47,255 nucleotides of DNA from contig JAWKTM010000061.1 of assembly GCA_041399085.1 (NCBI GenBank), positions 1-47,255 of the forward strand. Direction: 5' to 3'. Each line of letters starts with the position of its first letter. The first letter of the stretch is position 1. This document shows, piece after piece, positions 46,146 through 47,255 of this stretch. This stretch comes from JAWKTM01 sp041399085. Lineage in GTDB: Bacteria; Planctomycetota; Planctomycetia; Pirellulales; Pirellulaceae. The translations under genes and the position numbers were made by a program. Below the pieces are notes generated by a model. That model was not told where the DNA came from. It saw nothing but the letters and a program-made list of their open reading frames with translations, and did not search any database.

Positions 46146-46665
46146 ATGATTAGCGAGGGACTGGTGACGACGCTGAACGCCGATGGCTCGGTGAATCTGT
46201 CGCCGATGGGGCCAATCGTCGACGAGCGGATGCAACGGCTCGTGCTGCGGCCGTTTCAAACTTCGACGACCTATCGCAACTTGAAACGAACCGGGGCGGG
46301 CATCTTTCACGTGACGGATGATGTCGAGCTGCTGGCCCGAGCGGCAATCGGCCCAGTCGATCCGATGCCGGCGACTCGACCGCCGCTGGTATGCCTTCGA
46401 GGTCGATTCGCTGGACGACCGTGCCGAACGCACGACGATCGAGTGCCGCGTGGTGGATTCCGGTCGGCAGCGCGATTTCTTCGGCTTCAACCGAGCGAAG
46501 CACGCGGTGCTCGAAGCCGCGATCCTGGCCACTCGCCGCCATTTACTTCCGGCCGATGAGATTCGCCACGAGTACGAGCGGCTGAGCGTGATCGTCGACA
46601 AAACCGCCGGGGAATCCGAGCGCCGAGCGTTCGAGCTCTTGCGGCAGTACGTTTTCCCGCGCTGA
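46146..46665 (+). pseudogene. DUF447 family protein, frame-broken in the middle
   Basis: The first half reads MISEGLVTTLNADGSVNLSP ... FHVTDDVELLARAAIGPVDP in the frame of the ATG at 46146. The second half reads RRWYAFEVDSLDDRAERTTI ... DFFGFNRAKHAVLEAAILAT to the stop at 46665 in the next frame. The junction near 46370-46395 seems to lack some 50 bases compared with the usual family length of about 185-190 residues, because the strand before RRWYAFEV is missing. The family has a split-barrel flavin-type fold and is encoded with C1/tetrahydromethanopterin genes in some methylotrophs and planctomycetes. The position behind pabA fits pterin-cofactor metabolism (inference). It could be a real deletion or an assembly fault. 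Confidence 0.75.
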
Positions 46666-46669
46666 GCCG

Positions 46670-46850
46670 TTTGCTCTCGATAGTCGCCTTTTGCTCTCGA
46701 TAGTCGCCTTTTGCTCCGCAAAAGTGCGAATCAGGCTTTGCCTGGCGCGAGAAGCATGCGTTTCGCGCGGCTGCAAACTCCAACGAATGCGGGCGCTCCT
46801 TTCGCGGAGCGAAAGGCGACAATGGGGAGCGAAAGGCGACTATCGGGAAC
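46670..46850. repeat. Palindromic repeat cluster after DUF447
   Basis: Two copies of CTCGATAGTCGCCTTTTGCT start the cluster, followed by a diverged hairpin (TTTTGCTCCGCAAAAG). A full core CTTTCGCGGAGCGAAAGGCGAC and another GGAGCGAAAGGCGACTAT end it near 46843. The order mirrors the cluster at 42222-42358. Confidence 0.8.
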
Positions 46851-46871
46851 GCTCGGCGATGATCCCGGACG

Positions 46872-47140
46872 CGGTACGAACCGGAAAATCGCGGTACGGA
46901 CGACAATCTGGCCGTTACGAGCCTCAAAATCTCGGTACGATTGACAACTTGTCCGTTACGAGCCAGAAATTTCCGGTACGAATGACAACTTGGCCGTTAC
47001 CAGCGAGAAATTCCTGGTACGAACGAAAATCCGGCGGTACGAACGAAAAATTTCCGGTACGGACGAGAATCCCGCGGTACGGACGAGAATCTGGCGGTAC
47101 GGACGAGAAATTTCCGGTACGAACGACAATCTGGCGGTGA
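46872..47140. repeat. Tandem array of fourteen 20/21-bp units
   Basis: The word CGGTAC or CGTTAC recurs at 46872, 46892, 46913, 46933, 46954, 46974, 46995, 47015, 47035, 47055, 47075, 47095, 47115 and, truncated, 47135. The consensus unit is CGGTACGAACGACAATCTGG. In the left half GGTAC and GTTAC units alternate with 20 and 21-base spacing, so a 41-base higher-order unit is visible; the right half is strictly 20-base. Units differ by a few bases, with no unique spacers between them. Confidence 0.9.
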
Positions 47141-47255
47141 TTGCCATAGGGTCGCCGGAAACTTGAAACGCTCCGCCGCTGGCTGGACTATCATGCCAAA
47201 CTCGATCGACTAACAGCTCGACTATCAGCTCGATCGACTCCAACGTCTGAAACAG

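Larger units (their letters stand above)
46666..47255. other. Right-edge non-coding region with two repeat types
   Basis: About 590 bases after the DUF447 gene. The first part (46670-46850) is a palindromic repeat cluster; the second (46872-47140) is a tandem array of 20/21-base units. The short open frames crossing them translate the repeats and are not supported as genes. Beyond 47141 nothing is recognised. Confidence 0.6.

Noticed and set aside
46872..47140. CRISPR array
   Set aside because: The 20/21-base units are contiguous with no unique spacers, and no cas gene is present; it is a tandem repeat.
46956..47243. Minus-strand ORF encoding a repetitive 95-residue peptide
   Set aside because: Its repeats come only from the tandem DNA array, and it has no ribosome-binding site or family signal.

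Overview
The window looks like a GC-rich chromosomal segment of a planctomycete, probably of the Pirellulales type. The evidence is three DUF1549/DUF1553 proteins with planctomycete cytochrome-type CxxCH motifs, a DUF1501 protein next to one of them, an LEPR-type N-terminus on a CAP/dockerin protein, a DUF1571 protein, a fused AmmeMemoRadiSam system, and a giant secretin with a helical-repeat N-terminus. No rRNA, tRNA, CRISPR array, transposase or phage gene was seen.

Left part (1-9.5 kb). A partial secreted protein runs off the left edge. Then come a repeat-rich gap, a CAP-domain protein (minus), the sigma-70 factor rpoD with a strong terminator, aroB behind a small conserved-looking ORF (minus), a membrane-anchored hypothetical protein, a gamma-class carbonic anhydrase, a MetE-C-terminal-like methyltransferase and holA.

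Middle part (9.5-22.1 kb). A 1442-residue secretin is followed by a perfect terminator, a 44-residue zinc-ribbon miniprotein and a fumarate-reductase-like flavoprotein. A minus-strand group carries a 2Fe-2S ferredoxin, glnB (P-II) and a CAP-dockerin protein. Divergent from it is the classic rpmF-fabD-fabG-acpP-fabF fatty-acid operon.

Right part (22.1-47.3 kb). This holds a PSD1 protein plus DUF1501 pair, a 1-kb repeat nest, and a tripartite tricarboxylate transporter in which TctC and TctB are fused and followed by TctA. Next are a LamG-PA14-DUF1549-DUF1553 protein, a DUF1571 protein, an orphan acyl carrier protein, a CehA/McbA-type PHP metallohydrolase and a radical SAM-AMMECR1-Memo fusion. 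A frame-damaged third PSD1 gene, a pabA/trpG glutaminase and a broken DUF447 gene close the coding part, and a 20/21-bp tandem array ends the window.

Two themes cut across the window. First, a family of short palindromic repeats (core CTTTCGCTCCGCGAAAG) clusters in at least five intergenic gaps and even supplies the stop codon of tctA. Second, clear single-base frame breaks occur in fabF, the PHP hydrolase, the AMMECR1/Memo junction, the third PSD1 gene and DUF447, all right of 21.7 kb. Several are in genes expected to be functional, so I suspect consensus errors in a draft or metagenome assembly at least as much as pseudogenes. The best candidates for new biology are the single-polypeptide AmmeMemoRadiSam system, the repeat families, the orphan secretin and the zinc-ribbon miniprotein.
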